62,543 bases of DNA from Chryseobacterium sp. 39-10 (GTDB lineage: Bacteria > Bacteroidota > Bacteroidia > Flavobacteriales > Weeksellaceae), in contig MKTK01000006.1 of assembly GCA_001898255.1 (NCBI GenBank), positions 153,228 through 215,770 on the forward strand, in the 5' to 3' direction. Positions 1 to 10,419 of this stretch are shown here, piece by piece. The position numbers and the translations under genes are program-made. Position 1 is the first letter of the stretch. Each line of letters starts with the position of its first letter. The notes below the pieces were generated by a model that worked only from the letters and a program-made list of their open reading frames with translations, ran no database searches and was not told the DNA's origin.

Positions 1-295
1 CCGAATTCCATTTTAAAGGCAATTCACCAGATAAACCGTGAAACAAAGTTGCACCTGCATTCTGAGCATCCTTCCCCATTTTCAGTTGGCGCGCTAAGCT
101 TCCTTTGGAAGTGGGCAAAAATGAAACATTAGGTAAATGAAGGATTTCTTTTCCTCGTTCAGTTTTTGTTTTGTTTAATAAAAGATACGCATGAGTCGGA
201 AAATACGTTGCCAACATACGCACCAAATCTCGTGAGTAATTCCCTAATCCTGAGCTGTTTTGAAAGAATCGCTTTCCGTCGTATGCAATTTTCAT
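1..295 (-). CDS. Glycosyltransferase, N-terminal part (cut by window edge)
   Basis: Only the first 98 codons are in the window; the rest lies off the left edge. The ATG is at 293-295 and the product begins MKIAYDGKRFFQNSSGLGNY. A start of this kind, a basic patch followed by SGLGNYSRDLV, is typical of the N-terminal Rossmann domain of GT4-type (GT-B fold) glycosyltransferases that build surface polysaccharides or glycans. It lies 13 bp after the GT2 gene on the same strand and so is probably the last visible member of the dapD-GT87-GT2 operon. Donor and acceptor cannot be told from this fragment. Confidence 0.7.
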   Translation of the reverse strand, partial: MKIAYDGKRFFQNSSGLGNYSRDLVRMLATYFPTHAYLLLNKTKTERGKEILHLPNVSFLPTSKGSLARQLKMGKDAQNAGATLFHGLSGELPLKWNS

Positions 296-308
296 TTTGA
301 AAAGCGTA

Positions 309-1241
309 TTAGAAACTTTTGGAACGCACGATATAATTTGGACGCTCTTTCACCTGTTTAAAAATTTTCCCCAGATAGATCCCGATAATTCCAAGGATAA
401 TTAACTGTATGCCGCCGAAGAACACGACCGTCATAATTAAAGAAGCCCAGCCGGAGATTTCCGTTTTTGCAACAAAAGAGTGTATCACGTAAATGCCGTA
501 AATTAAAATGGCGGTCAATGAAAATATGAAACCTAAATAAGCGGCTAAATACAGTGGTTTTACACTAAATGCAGTAATGCCGGTAAAGGCAAATTTCATC
601 ATTTTTTTGAGGTTGTAGCTGCTTTCGCCCGATGCGCGCTCACCGGCGGTAAAACGAACCCCGGTTTGCCGGAAACCCATCCAGTTGGATAATCCGCGGA
701 GGAAAAGGTCGGTTTCGTTCATCTCTCGCATCACACTTACAACAGAAGCATCCATCAAACGAAAATCGGATCCGCCACCATCTTTCATGTTTACATCCGA
801 AATCATGGAAAGCAGTCTGTAATAAAGGTCAGAAGTTTTACGCTTAAATCTTGAAATTTGCTTTGGATATGTACGAACGGTATACACAATATCATATCCT
901 TCTTCCCATTTATGAATCAGCTCTGGGAGGAGTTCCGGAGGATGTTGCAAATCGGCATCCATTGAAATAACAGCATTGCCATTGGCATAATCAAGACCGG
1001 CTTTTACTGCTGGCTGATGGCCGAAATTTCTGGAAAACTCGATGAATTTCACTTCCTCATATCGTTGAGCGAGCTCTTCCAATTTTTGCTGAGTATCATC
1101 CCGACTACCGTCATTTACAAAAATTATTTCAAAACGATAACCTGGCAATTCGGAAGAAAACACCTCCTTTATTCGCTGATGAATCAGGGAAACATTGCCT
1201 TCTTCGTTGTGCGCAGGAATGACAATTGATATTTTCTTCAC
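309..1241 (-). CDS. Membrane-anchored family 2 glycosyltransferase (DPM1/polyisoprenyl-phosphate type)
   Basis: The 310-residue protein opens with the GT-A start SIVIPAHNEEGNV and has the D-D pair (VNDGSRDD near residue 46, SMDADLQHPPE near 95) that binds sugar nucleotide and metal. Two hydrophobic helices follow at about residues 230-255 and 265-290. This is the layout of DPM1/GtrB-like enzymes that move a sugar from a nucleotide donor to a polyprenyl phosphate at the inner membrane. It sits 9 bp after the GT87 gene, and a GT2/multi-span GT-C pairing fits a lipid-linked sugar being made and then used. The exact sugar is unknown. Confidence 0.88.
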   Translation of the reverse strand: MKKISIVIPAHNEEGNVSLIHQRIKEVFSSELPGYRFEIIFVNDGSRDDTQQKLEELAQRYEEVKFIEFSRNFGHQPAVKAGLDYANGNAVISMDADLQHPPELLPELIHKWEEGYDIVYTVRTYPKQISRFKRKTSDLYYRLLSMISDVNMKDGGGSDFRLMDASVVSVMREMNETDLFLRGLSNWMGFRQTGVRFTAGERASGESSYNLKKMMKFAFTGITAFSVKPLYLAAYLGFIFSLTAILIYGIYVIHSFVAKTEISGWASLIMTVVFFGGIQLIILGIIGIYLGKIFKQVKERPNYIVRSKSF

Positions 1242-1250
1242 GGCCTCAAA

Positions 1251-2435
1251 TTAATGGAGTTGATAATCTTTCTGAAAATCTTTGGTCATCAGTTCATACA
1301 TCACCCGGAACCAAACGATACTGCAAGGTAACGCTTTTAGAGAATACTTCATGATATAATTTTCTTTGATGAATTTCGGAAATAAATCTGAAAAACCAAA
1401 ACAGGTTAAAATGATCACAAATAACAACAGACCAATGGTGAAAGGGGTTTGTTGTTTCTGCATCATAAACCAAACCATAACGCCTGCCACTGCAATAATG
1501 TAGGTTGGCGATTCAGAACTTGAGCTGAACAAAACAATGAACAGCAACGTGGAAGCCAATATCATCAATTGAAAGGGCAAATATTTATACTGCTTAATTC
1601 TAAGATACGGCAAGGCAAAAATCAAAATACCTGGAAGGAGAAATACGAAATTAGAAATATCGGAATGCCCGGAGACACGCCTAACAATACCCATCAAAGA
1701 ATAATCCTGACGATTCCCTAATACCTGATTCGATAAATTTTTCTCTGTGAGCGACTGGTACCAATCTGCATACGATTGCAAACCAAAATGCGGACTCGAC
1801 AGCAACATGGGCAAAATAAGAAAAACCCCTCCAAAAACAGCCAAGGATACGATAAACTTCCATTTGTTTTTAACGAAGAAAAAAGCGGACAGCCCCGCAA
1901 TTCCGTACAATTTCACAAACATTCCGATCAAAATAGCAATGGCCGATTTTGTTTCTTTACGTTCATAAATGTAAACCGCAGATAGGATGAGTAAACCGGT
2001 TAATGCAATATTGAACTGTAAACTTACCGCGGCAGTAATAAATTCCTGCAAACAGAGCCACGCGAAAAAAGCCTTTTTACGTGAAGAAAACGGCAACTTA
2101 TGAATGGCAAAAAGAAAAACTGAGGTATTGGCAACATTCCAAAGTACTATACCCAGCCAATCGGGCAGAATCGCAAACGGCGCAATGAGCACACTGAAAA
2201 ATACACCGTAATGATTAGAATCAAAGTGAACATCCGGATATTGCAGGTAAATATTTCGCTGGGCTAAAGTACTGGTGAAGACATTCCTAAAAATGAGGTA
2301 GTTGTTATAACTCAGCGGTCCCGACAGATATTTCAGAACAGCCGATACCACCGACACCAAGAGATAAATCCCAAAAATATATCGGGGGTTTGAGATGAAT
2401 CTGATGAATTTTTCCTTCAAAACCTTTGATATCAA
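1251..2435 (-). CDS. GT87-like (DUF2029) polytopic membrane glycosyltransferase
   Basis: The 394-residue protein is strongly hydrophobic with roughly ten membrane spans. An early loop holds YLQYPDVHFDSNHYGVFFSV and a later one SLQFNIALTGLLIL. The acidic residues in the first loop and the Q-x-N before a span are the usual signature of GT87/DUF2029 mannosyltransferase-like GT-C enzymes, which use polyprenyl-linked sugars. There is no ATG at the N terminus: the only start fitting the membrane topology is a TTG at 2433-2435, three bases after the dapD stop, so translation is probably coupled to dapD. The acceptor is unknown. Confidence 0.72.
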   Translation of the reverse strand: MISKVLKEKFIRFISNPRYIFGIYLLVSVVSAVLKYLSGPLSYNNYLIFRNVFTSTLAQRNIYLQYPDVHFDSNHYGVFFSVLIAPFAILPDWLGIVLWNVANTSVFLFAIHKLPFSSRKKAFFAWLCLQEFITAAVSLQFNIALTGLLILSAVYIYERKETKSAIAILIGMFVKLYGIAGLSAFFFVKNKWKFIVSLAVFGGVFLILPMLLSSPHFGLQSYADWYQSLTEKNLSNQVLGNRQDYSLMGIVRRVSGHSDISNFVFLLPGILIFALPYLRIKQYKYLPFQLMILASTLLFIVLFSSSSESPTYIIAVAGVMVWFMMQKQQTPFTIGLLLFVIILTCFGFSDLFPKFIKENYIMKYSLKALPCSIVWFRVMYELMTKDFQKDYQLH

Positions 2436-2438
2436 AAA

Positions 2439-3248
2439 TTATACAGAAACGTTATTTTCTCTTAAAGCATCGTTAAGGGAAGTCTTTTTATCGGTAGATT
2501 CTTTCCTTTTTCCAATGATCAATGCGCAAGGAACCTGATATTCTCCCGCAGGAAATTCCTTGGTATAACTACCCGGAATTACCACAGAACGTGCCGGAAC
2601 GCGACCTTTTATTTCAACCGGGTCGTCACCGGTAACATCAATTATTTTAGTGGAAGCAGTCAGTACAACATTGGCTCCCAAAACGGCTTCTTTTTCCACG
2701 TGAACACCTTCTACAACAATGCATCTGGAACCTACGAAAACGTTATCTTCTATAATGACAGGTGCTGCTTGCAATGGTTCCAAAACACCACCAATACCTA
2801 CACCTCCACTCAAATGAACATCTTTCCCGATTTGTGCGCAGCTTCCCACTGTAGCCCAGGTGTCAACCATGGTTCCGGAATCTACGTATGCGCCAATATT
2901 AACGTAAGATGGCATTAAGATTACTCCGGGTGCAATGTAGGCGCCTTCGCGAGCCACAGCATGAGGAACAACCCGAACGCCTTTCTCAGCATAGTTTCTT
3001 TTTAAAGGCATCTTATCATGAAACTCGAACGGTCCCACTTCTATGGTTTCCATTTTTTGAATAGGAAAATACAGCACCACTGCCTTTTTTACCCATTCGT
3101 TCACCTTCCAGCCATTGGCAGTGGGCTCGGCAACACGAAGTTGACCCAAATCTAACTGATGAATGACCTCGCGAATGGCTTTTTGGCTTTCTTCATTTTT
3201 TAACAATTCTCTGTCGTCCCAAATATTCTCAATGGTTTCCTTTAACAT
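2439..3248 (-). CDS. dapD: 2,3,4,5-tetrahydropyridine-2,6-dicarboxylate N-succinyltransferase
   Basis: DapD transfers succinyl from succinyl-CoA to tetrahydrodipicolinate in the succinylase branch of lysine and meso-diaminopimelate synthesis, so it feeds peptidoglycan as well as protein. The 269-residue product has an alpha-helical N-terminal domain and then left-handed beta-helix hexapeptide repeats (VVPHAVAREGAYIAPGVILM, VNIGAYVDSGTMVDTWATVG), as expected for the trimeric enzyme. An open frame continues upstream, but the ATG at 3246-3248 (MLKETIENIWDD) matches family starts and lies just downstream of a TAnnTTTG promoter. Downstream come glycosyltransferase genes with almost no gaps, an unusual operon for dapD. 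Confidence 0.95.
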   Translation of the reverse strand: MLKETIENIWDDRELLKNEESQKAIREVIHQLDLGQLRVAEPTANGWKVNEWVKKAVVLYFPIQKMETIEVGPFEFHDKMPLKRNYAEKGVRVVPHAVAREGAYIAPGVILMPSYVNIGAYVDSGTMVDTWATVGSCAQIGKDVHLSGGVGIGGVLEPLQAAPVIIEDNVFVGSRCIVVEGVHVEKEAVLGANVVLTASTKIIDVTGDDPVEIKGRVPARSVVIPGSYTKEFPAGEYQVPCALIIGKRKESTDKKTSLNDALRENNVSV

Positions 3249-3277
3249 AATGGATGTTTGATAGATTAATAATATTG

Positions 3278-3285
3278 CAAAAATA
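3278..3285 (-). promoter_or_regulatory. Bacteroidetes -7 element for dapD
   Basis: The plus strand reads CAAAAATA, which is TATTTTTG on the coding strand and fits TAnnTTTG exactly. It lies 30 bases before the dapD ATG. No clear -33 TTG at the usual distance was found. Confidence 0.55.
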
Positions 3286-3340
3286 CGAATTAAGACCGGC
3301 AAACCGAATCCGAAAGCAAAATTCCGTCAAAAAAGGAATT

Positions 3341-3880
3341 TTACAACACCCTTCTTGCAAAAAGATAAGCGCTGTTCCAGTATTTTTCGTTGAGAGAAGA
3401 GATAATAACACCTTTGGAAGTGGAGGCATGAATAAATTTCACCTCGCCATCCTGACCAATATCGTGAACAATGCCTACATGGGAAACACGGCTTCCACCC
3501 GCAGTCGCAAAAAATACCAAATCTCCTGGCTTTGTTTCACGAATACTGATTTCTTTCCCCACGGAAGACTGATCCTGTGAACGGCGCGGAAGCTGGGTGT
3601 TATTTTCGCCAAAGACTTTGCATGTAAAGCCAGAACAATCGAAGCCGGCAGAGGTATTTCCAGCATACTTGTAAGGAGCTCCCAAATATTTTTGTGCATC
3701 GCTGAGTAAACTCTGGATTGCTGAATTGACACGTCCCGAAAAACCTGATTCCAGCTTTTTCAGATCATTGGCTCTTTTCACCGTTTTGGTGGTGGTGTGT
3801 CTTTTCACAGCGACATTCTTTGAAGTACCACAGGAAACCAGCACCATCATGACTATTAAAGCTAAAAAGACCTTTTTCAT
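3341..3880 (-). CDS. NlpC/P60 family lipoprotein (C40 cell-wall peptidase)
   Basis: The 179-residue protein has a lipoprotein signal ending in VLVSC (lipidated Cys17), a basic linker, and an NlpC/P60 domain from about residue 60 to the end. The catalytic set is visible: Cys82 in FDCSGF, His134 in SHVGIV and a third polar residue, His151, in FIHAST. Such enzymes cut D-Glu/diaminopimelate peptide bonds in peptidoglycan and act at the outer-membrane face of the periplasm. It is a single gene with its own TAnnTTTG promoter, divergent from prmC. No truncation is seen. Its role in turnover or cell separation cannot be told apart here. Confidence 0.92.
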   Translation of the reverse strand: MKKVFLALIVMMVLVSCGTSKNVAVKRHTTTKTVKRANDLKKLESGFSGRVNSAIQSLLSDAQKYLGAPYKYAGNTSAGFDCSGFTCKVFGENNTQLPRRSQDQSSVGKEISIRETKPGDLVFFATAGGSRVSHVGIVHDIGQDGEVKFIHASTSKGVIISSLNEKYWNSAYLFARRVL

Positions 3881-3898
3881 TTTTTACTTTTCGTTGAT

Positions 3899-3906
3899 CA
3901 AAAATA
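3899..3906 (-). promoter_or_regulatory. -7 element for the NlpC/P60 gene
   Basis: The plus strand reads CAAAAATA (TATTTTTG on the coding strand), 19 bases ahead of the ATG at 3878-3880. The leader would be about 15 nt. Confidence 0.5.
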
Positions 3907-3989
3907 ATAAATTTATTGAAATTAAAGGAAAATCTCCTTATTTATTAAGCTTTCATCACTATTTTAATGATGCCAATCGGCGGAAAACG

Positions 3990-3997
3990 TAATTTTG
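3990..3997 (+). promoter_or_regulatory. -7 element for prmC, almost touching the start codon
   Basis: TAATTTTG matches TAnnTTTG and ends only four bases before the ATG at 4002. With transcription starting about 4-7 bases past the element, the mRNA would begin at or within the start codon, so it may be leaderless. The same 16-base string TAATTTTGCAGCATGA occurs before the ClC gene at 18280. Confidence 0.6.
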
Positions 3998-4001
3998 CAG
4001 C

Positions 4002-4850
4002 ATGACCATTGCAGCATATAAACTACAATTCCGAAGCGAACTGGCCGAACGTTACTCCATCGCAGAAATCGACAGCATACTATCGTATCTTGTGGAGAAA
4101 ACCACTGGACTCAACCGTTGGGAGCAGCGTACACATGAAGAATCGTTGAGCAAAGAATCGCAGATCTATCTTGACACTGCTATTAACCACTTAAGAACAG
4201 GAATGCCTTATCAGCAAATCATGGGAGAAACAAGCTTCTATGGGCTCCATTTTTTCGTCAGTCAACATGTGTTAATTCCTCGACCCGAGACCGAAGAATT
4301 GGTTGAACTTGCGATTCAAACCATCAAGCAATCAGGTCTTGAAAACGCAAAAATATCTATTCTTGATATTGGTACCGGAAGCGGAATTATCCCTATTGTG
4401 CTCAAAAAACATTTTCCCAATGCCTTGGTTTGCGCTGTAGATTTTTCTGAAGATGCGTTAGTAGTTGCTAAAAAAAATGCTTCTTTTAACCAAGTCGATA
4501 TTCTTTTTGAACACGCTGATTATCTCAAGCAGAATCTGAGCAGTCAGTATGACATCATCATCTCCAACCCACCATACATCGGTCAAAATGAAAAGTCAGA
4601 AATCGAAGCATCGGTGCAAAATTTTGAACCTAACCTCGCCCTTTTTTCACCAAGTGATGATCCGCTAATTTTTTATCGGAAGATCGCGATGGATTGCGCT
4701 CATTTTCTGCATGCTAATGGATTGGTTTTTTTGGAAATCAACCAAAAGTTGGGTAAAGAAACGTTGCAGCTTTTTGAAAATGTGCTTTCGGAATCTTATC
4801 TCATAAAAGACCTCTCCGGAAATGATCGTTTTGTTTACGGGCGAAAATAG
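4002..4850 (+). CDS. prmC: Peptide chain release factor N5-glutamine methyltransferase
   Basis: PrmC methylates the glutamine of the GGQ motif in release factors RF1/RF2 using S-adenosylmethionine, which speeds translation termination. The 282-residue protein has a helical N-terminal release-factor-binding domain, the conserved PRPETEELVE at about 93-102, the SAM-binding loop DIGTGSG at 122-128, and the catalytic NPPY at 189-192. Length and motif spacing are normal. It stands alone between the NlpC/P60 gene and convergent cydB, and seems to be driven by a promoter abutting the start codon. Confidence 0.95.
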   Translation: MTIAAYKLQFRSELAERYSIAEIDSILSYLVEKTTGLNRWEQRTHEESLSKESQIYLDTAINHLRTGMPYQQIMGETSFYGLHFFVSQHVLIPRPETEELVELAIQTIKQSGLENAKISILDIGTGSGIIPIVLKKHFPNALVCAVDFSEDALVVAKKNASFNQVDILFEHADYLKQNLSSQYDIIISNPPYIGQNEKSEIEASVQNFEPNLALFSPSDDPLIFYRKIAMDCAHFLHANGLVFLEINQKLGKETLQLFENVLSESYLIKDLSGNDRFVYGRK

Positions 4851-4879
4851 AAAGCATTTTATTCATCTTTGCCCATGCA

Positions 4880-5902
4880 TTAATCGATGGTTGGCGTTTT
4901 GTCTTTTTTAATTCCAAAAGAATACATTAAATAAAACAGAAATGGAAGAATAAAACATGAACCAATCAGTAAAGCCCAACCCAACATTTGAATCGTTTTA
5001 TCAGCACCATGCTCATCAAAAAGCGAAAGGGAGCCGCCGCCTTTCAACAACACCAAATTAGGAAAATGACTGTAGGTCGCAGCAACCAAAATCATGATCA
5101 TCTGAAAACCTCCCAAAATCTTTGCATATTTGAAGTTTCTTTTTCTCAGCTGTACGATCAAAATTGCTAAACTTACTGTGGCTAATACCACTGCTGCAAT
5201 TGCAACAGGTTCAGATATCACCCAAGTTATCAGCGGAACACCGGTAAGATAAGCTGTAACAAAAACGGCTAAACCCGTCAATATCACCAATACAATAGTT
5301 TGATTGATTTCTTTAATTCTCCTCGTCTGCTCATTTTTATTGTCGAGGTTAGCAATAGAAAATATGGAAGCCAAATAACCGCACAAACCGACAGTAAAAA
5401 TACCAACACTTATCCCGAAAGGATTTAACCAGCTGAAAATATACTGATCTGCGAAAGAATGAGCTTGCGGATCGATATGCCCCGAAACAGTTGCTGCAGC
5501 AATGATTCCAAGAAAAAATGGAGCAAAAATGCTGGACGCTACAAAAATTCTTGTGTACACTTTTTCCCAGTCGTCTTGCACAGCATCATAATTCCTGAAA
5601 GTGAAAGCAGTACCTCTGGCAATAATACCCAACAACAATAATATCAGTGGGATATGAAGGTAAGTACTAAGCGTAGCGTAAATCGTAGGAAAGCCAACAA
5701 AAAGAACGACTATGGCAATAATGAGCCACATGTGATTGGCTTCCCAAATGGGACCCATCGTTTTGTAAAGCGATGCTCTGGCCTGCGCTTTATATCTTTT
5801 AGGTGTGAGAAACTCCACAATACCTGCACCAAAATCTGCACCTCCCAAAATCATGTACAAACACACTGAAAGCCATAGAAAAACAATTACAACGTAAATC
5901 AT
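4880..5902 (-). CDS. cydB: Cytochrome bd ubiquinol oxidase subunit II
   Basis: CydB is the membrane partner of CydA in the cytochrome bd oxidase, a high-affinity quinol:O2 oxidoreductase. The 340-residue protein has about eight to nine spans. It carries the typical start MILGGADFGAGIVEF and the early PIWEANHMWLIIAIVVLFVG, which includes the conserved W-E-x-N-x-x-W. Its ATG overlaps the cydA stop by four bases, so the two are translationally coupled. It ends 29 bp from the convergent prmC gene. No cydX-like small ORF or cydCD was found beside it. Confidence 0.95.
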   Translation of the reverse strand: MIYVVIVFLWLSVCLYMILGGADFGAGIVEFLTPKRYKAQARASLYKTMGPIWEANHMWLIIAIVVLFVGFPTIYATLSTYLHIPLILLLLGIIARGTAFTFRNYDAVQDDWEKVYTRIFVASSIFAPFFLGIIAAATVSGHIDPQAHSFADQYIFSWLNPFGISVGIFTVGLCGYLASIFSIANLDNKNEQTRRIKEINQTIVLVILTGLAVFVTAYLTGVPLITWVISEPVAIAAVVLATVSLAILIVQLRKRNFKYAKILGGFQMIMILVAATYSHFPNLVLLKGGGSLSLFDEHGADKTIQMLGWALLIGSCFILPFLFYLMYSFGIKKDKTPTID

Positions 5903-7248
5903 GATTTGGATTTTTTATTTTTAGTTTGGTACAAAGGATCATTGGGGTCATAGAGATAAGGCACCATTTTCAGTTGACGCTGCAACAGGAATAAGATAAC
6001 CAGCGATAATGAAATGAAAACCAATGTAAAAAAATAAAACGAATACTGAATGCCCGGCATCGGGGTTACGGCGTCAGCGGTTTTCATGACGCCATAAATA
6101 ATCCAGGGTTGTCGTCCAACTTCAGTCACAGTCCAGCCGGCTTCCAACGCGACATAGCCAATGGGAATGGCTGCCACAAAAATTCTATAAAGCCATTTTT
6201 TCTGCAGCCAACTTTTCATTCTGAATTTTGCGAAAAGATAAATCACACCAATCAACATCATCACCATACCAAAGAAAATCATAATCTGAAACGCGAAATG
6301 GACGACAATCACCGGTGGCCATTCATCACGAGGAAAATCTTTTAATCCTTTTACCTCTGAATTAAAATCATTGCTCACAAGGAAACTCAACAGTTTAGGA
6401 ATTTTGATGGCGTATTTAATATCCATTTTTTCTTCATTCGGAATACCTCCCACCACAAAAGCGGCGCCTTTTTCCGTATCAAAATGCGCTTCCATCGCGG
6501 CTAATTTGATAGGTTGCCTTTTGGCTACCGACTTCGCAGCTACATCTCCGCTGACGGGTGCCAGAAAAGCCCCGATAATGGCAAAATAAACCGCAATATT
6601 AAATGCCTTTTTATGAAAATTGACATTTTTGTTTTTCAAAATCATTAATGCATGTAAACCTGCAACGGCAAAACCAGTGGCTCCAAATGCAGCCACCGTC
6701 ATGTGAAATGCCTGCGGAAACCATGCTTCATTGAACATGGCTTTTATAGGGTCGATGTTGAGATACTTTCCGTTGATATAATCAAAACCTGTGGGGCTGT
6801 TCATCCACGCGTTGGCTGCCACCACCAAAATACCGGATGCCAATCCGCTGATTCCCACAATAACTCCGCAAATCCAATGAAACCATTTATTGAATTTTTC
6901 CCATCCGTAAAGGAAAAAACCGAGCGCAATGGCTTCAATGAAAAATGCAGTTCCTTCCAGAGAAAACGGCATGCCAAAAATAGGACCTGCATGCTCCATA
7001 AACTTTGGCCACAGCAGTCCGAGTTCGAATGAAAGCATTGTGCCGGACACTGCACCTGTCGCAAACAAAATGGCCACTCCTTTACTCCATGCTTTGGTGA
7101 GTCCCTTATAGGTTTCGTCGCCGGTTCTTAAATATTTAAAATGAGAAATCGCCATCATAAAAGGCATAATCATCCCCACACAGGCAAATATTATATGAAA
7201 TGCCATCGAGACTGCCATCTGGGAACGTGCTGCTATAAAATCGTCCAT
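5899..7248 (-). CDS. cydA: Cytochrome bd ubiquinol oxidase subunit I
   Basis: CydA carries the b558, b595 and d hemes and the quinol site of the bd oxidase. Visible features in the 449-residue protein are the N-terminal RSQMAVSMAFHIIFA with the heme-ligand His18, the pair of acidic residues in LEGTAFFIEAIALG, His in WFPQAFHMTV, and the C-terminal GWTVTEVGRQPW signature. The periplasmic Q-loop region (KRQPIKLAAMEAHF) is short, as in Bacteroidetes enzymes. It forms an operon with cydB. A TTGATCAA string lies upstream near 7303, but it lacks the spacing of an FNR site. Confidence 0.95.
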   Translation of the reverse strand: MDDFIAARSQMAVSMAFHIIFACVGMIMPFMMAISHFKYLRTGDETYKGLTKAWSKGVAILFATGAVSGTMLSFELGLLWPKFMEHAGPIFGMPFSLEGTAFFIEAIALGFFLYGWEKFNKWFHWICGVIVGISGLASGILVVAANAWMNSPTGFDYINGKYLNIDPIKAMFNEAWFPQAFHMTVAAFGATGFAVAGLHALMILKNKNVNFHKKAFNIAVYFAIIGAFLAPVSGDVAAKSVAKRQPIKLAAMEAHFDTEKGAAFVVGGIPNEEKMDIKYAIKIPKLLSFLVSNDFNSEVKGLKDFPRDEWPPVIVVHFAFQIMIFFGMVMMLIGVIYLFAKFRMKSWLQKKWLYRIFVAAIPIGYVALEAGWTVTEVGRQPWIIYGVMKTADAVTPMPGIQYSFYFFTLVFISLSLVILFLLQRQLKMVPYLYDPNDPLYQTKNKKSKS

Positions 7249-7431
7249 TGAAGAAGTTTTTAATGGTTAAAGGTAAGTAATACGCATTAGCCAACAAAAA
7301 AATTGATCAAAATATTGTCTTTTTTCATGTGGACTATTGTGGAAAACTGACTACCATTTTCATCTTTCTTTCGCTTTTATAAGTCAGAAAAAAACACGAT
7401 ATTTGTAGGAATTTTTAACATTAAAAAATAA

Positions 7432-9432
<2,001 letters not shown>

Positions 9433-9444
9433 AAAAACAACCAG

Positions 9445-9473
9445 CCACCCCAAAAAAATTAGGGTGGTTTTTT
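9445..9473 (+). terminator. Terminator after gyrB
   Basis: The stem CCACCC/GGGTGG (9445-9450 with 9462-9467) is followed by six T. It lies 13 bases after the gyrB stop. Confidence 0.8.
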
Positions 9474-9504
9474 GTAGGTTACCATTTTTTTATTATATTT
9501 AAAA

Positions 9505-10308
9505 ATGAAAAAAAATAGCATCATATCAGCATTCATCTTATTGGGTATAATCAGCTGCCAAAAGATGGAAAAAGCAAGTCCTGCAACAGAAAAGGTACCC
9601 GCAGTAGACAGTACAAAACTGGCTGTGGATTCTGTATCTGTAAGTGATTCTTTAAAAGTAAACGCTAAAATTACGGGTTCATTTTCGGCAAAAGTTTTAG
9701 TATTTCCCAAGCTTAGCGATAAATCTTTGCTCGACAGTATTTATGCCGTTGATAAAATTCAGCTTGAAGAGTACAGCAAGAAAAATTTGGAAGATGCTAT
9801 TAAAAATAAGCAAAAAGAATATTTTGCCTCATTAAAAGACGACACCAAAGATTTGCCGGTAGAATTTGAGCAAACCTGGACGCAACATTCTAATGAGAAA
9901 GTCTTCTCACAGCAAAATGGTTTTTTGACCGTGAAATATACCGGTGACGGTTTTTCCGGAGGAGCCCATGGCTACTATTATGAATATTACAAAGTTTTTG
10001 ATCTTCAAAACAAAAAAACACTTCAGCTTTCTGATATTTTGGTAAGTCCAGACTCCAGCGTTTGGAAGCGGGCTTTATGGGATCAGTTCATTAAGAATGA
10101 CACAGGAAAAGGACAAAGTGATATGCTTTTGGTGAGTGAAATTTCGCCAAACAGCAATTTTTATTTCGACCAGCAAAACCTGTATTTTCTCTATAATCAG
10201 TATGAAATAGCAGCGTATGCAGCTGGCACTGTGTTGATTAAAATCCCAATCTCTGATGTTAAGCCTATGCTGAAGCCCGAGTGGAAAAAGCGGATGAAAA
10301 TCAATTAA
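9505..10308 (+). CDS. DUF3298-domain lipoprotein
   Basis: The 267-residue protein starts with a lipoprotein signal (LLGIISC, Cys18) and a low-complexity linker to about residue 60. A domain follows with TVKYTGDGFSGGAHGYYYEY, which resembles the DUF4163/DUF3298 pair found in RsiV-type proteins and in PdaC. In those families the fold binds lysozyme or accompanies deacetylases. Here there is no enzyme domain and no neighbouring sigma factor, so its role is unknown and it is probably a periplasm-facing surface lipoprotein. It sits alone between the gyrB terminator and the lipid kinase gene. Confidence 0.75.
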   Translation: MKKNSIISAFILLGIISCQKMEKASPATEKVPAVDSTKLAVDSVSVSDSLKVNAKITGSFSAKVLVFPKLSDKSLLDSIYAVDKIQLEEYSKKNLEDAIKNKQKEYFASLKDDTKDLPVEFEQTWTQHSNEKVFSQQNGFLTVKYTGDGFSGGAHGYYYEYYKVFDLQNKKTLQLSDILVSPDSSVWKRALWDQFIKNDTGKGQSDMLLVSEISPNSNFYFDQQNLYFLYNQYEIAAYAAGTVLIKIPISDVKPMLKPEWKKRMKIN

Positions 10309-10405
10309 ACGCGTTCTTCATGATAACGAATTTGCTTTTTTCAATCCACTGTTAAGTTTTTAAGAAAAATTCCGAACAAATTGCGGTTCGCATCACCAGC
10401 TTTCC

Positions 10406-10413
10406 TATTTTTG
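10406..10413 (+). promoter_or_regulatory. -7 element for the lipid kinase gene
   Basis: TATTTTTG ends six bases before the ATG at 10420. The mRNA would be leaderless or nearly so, and this fixes the start at 10420 rather than at the upstream TTG in the same frame. Confidence 0.55.
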
Positions 10414-10419
10414 CAATCC

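Noticed and set aside
7300-7312. TTGATCAA upstream of cydA as an FNR/Crp site
   Set aside because: The half-sites abut without the four-base spacer of TTGATnnnnATCAA.
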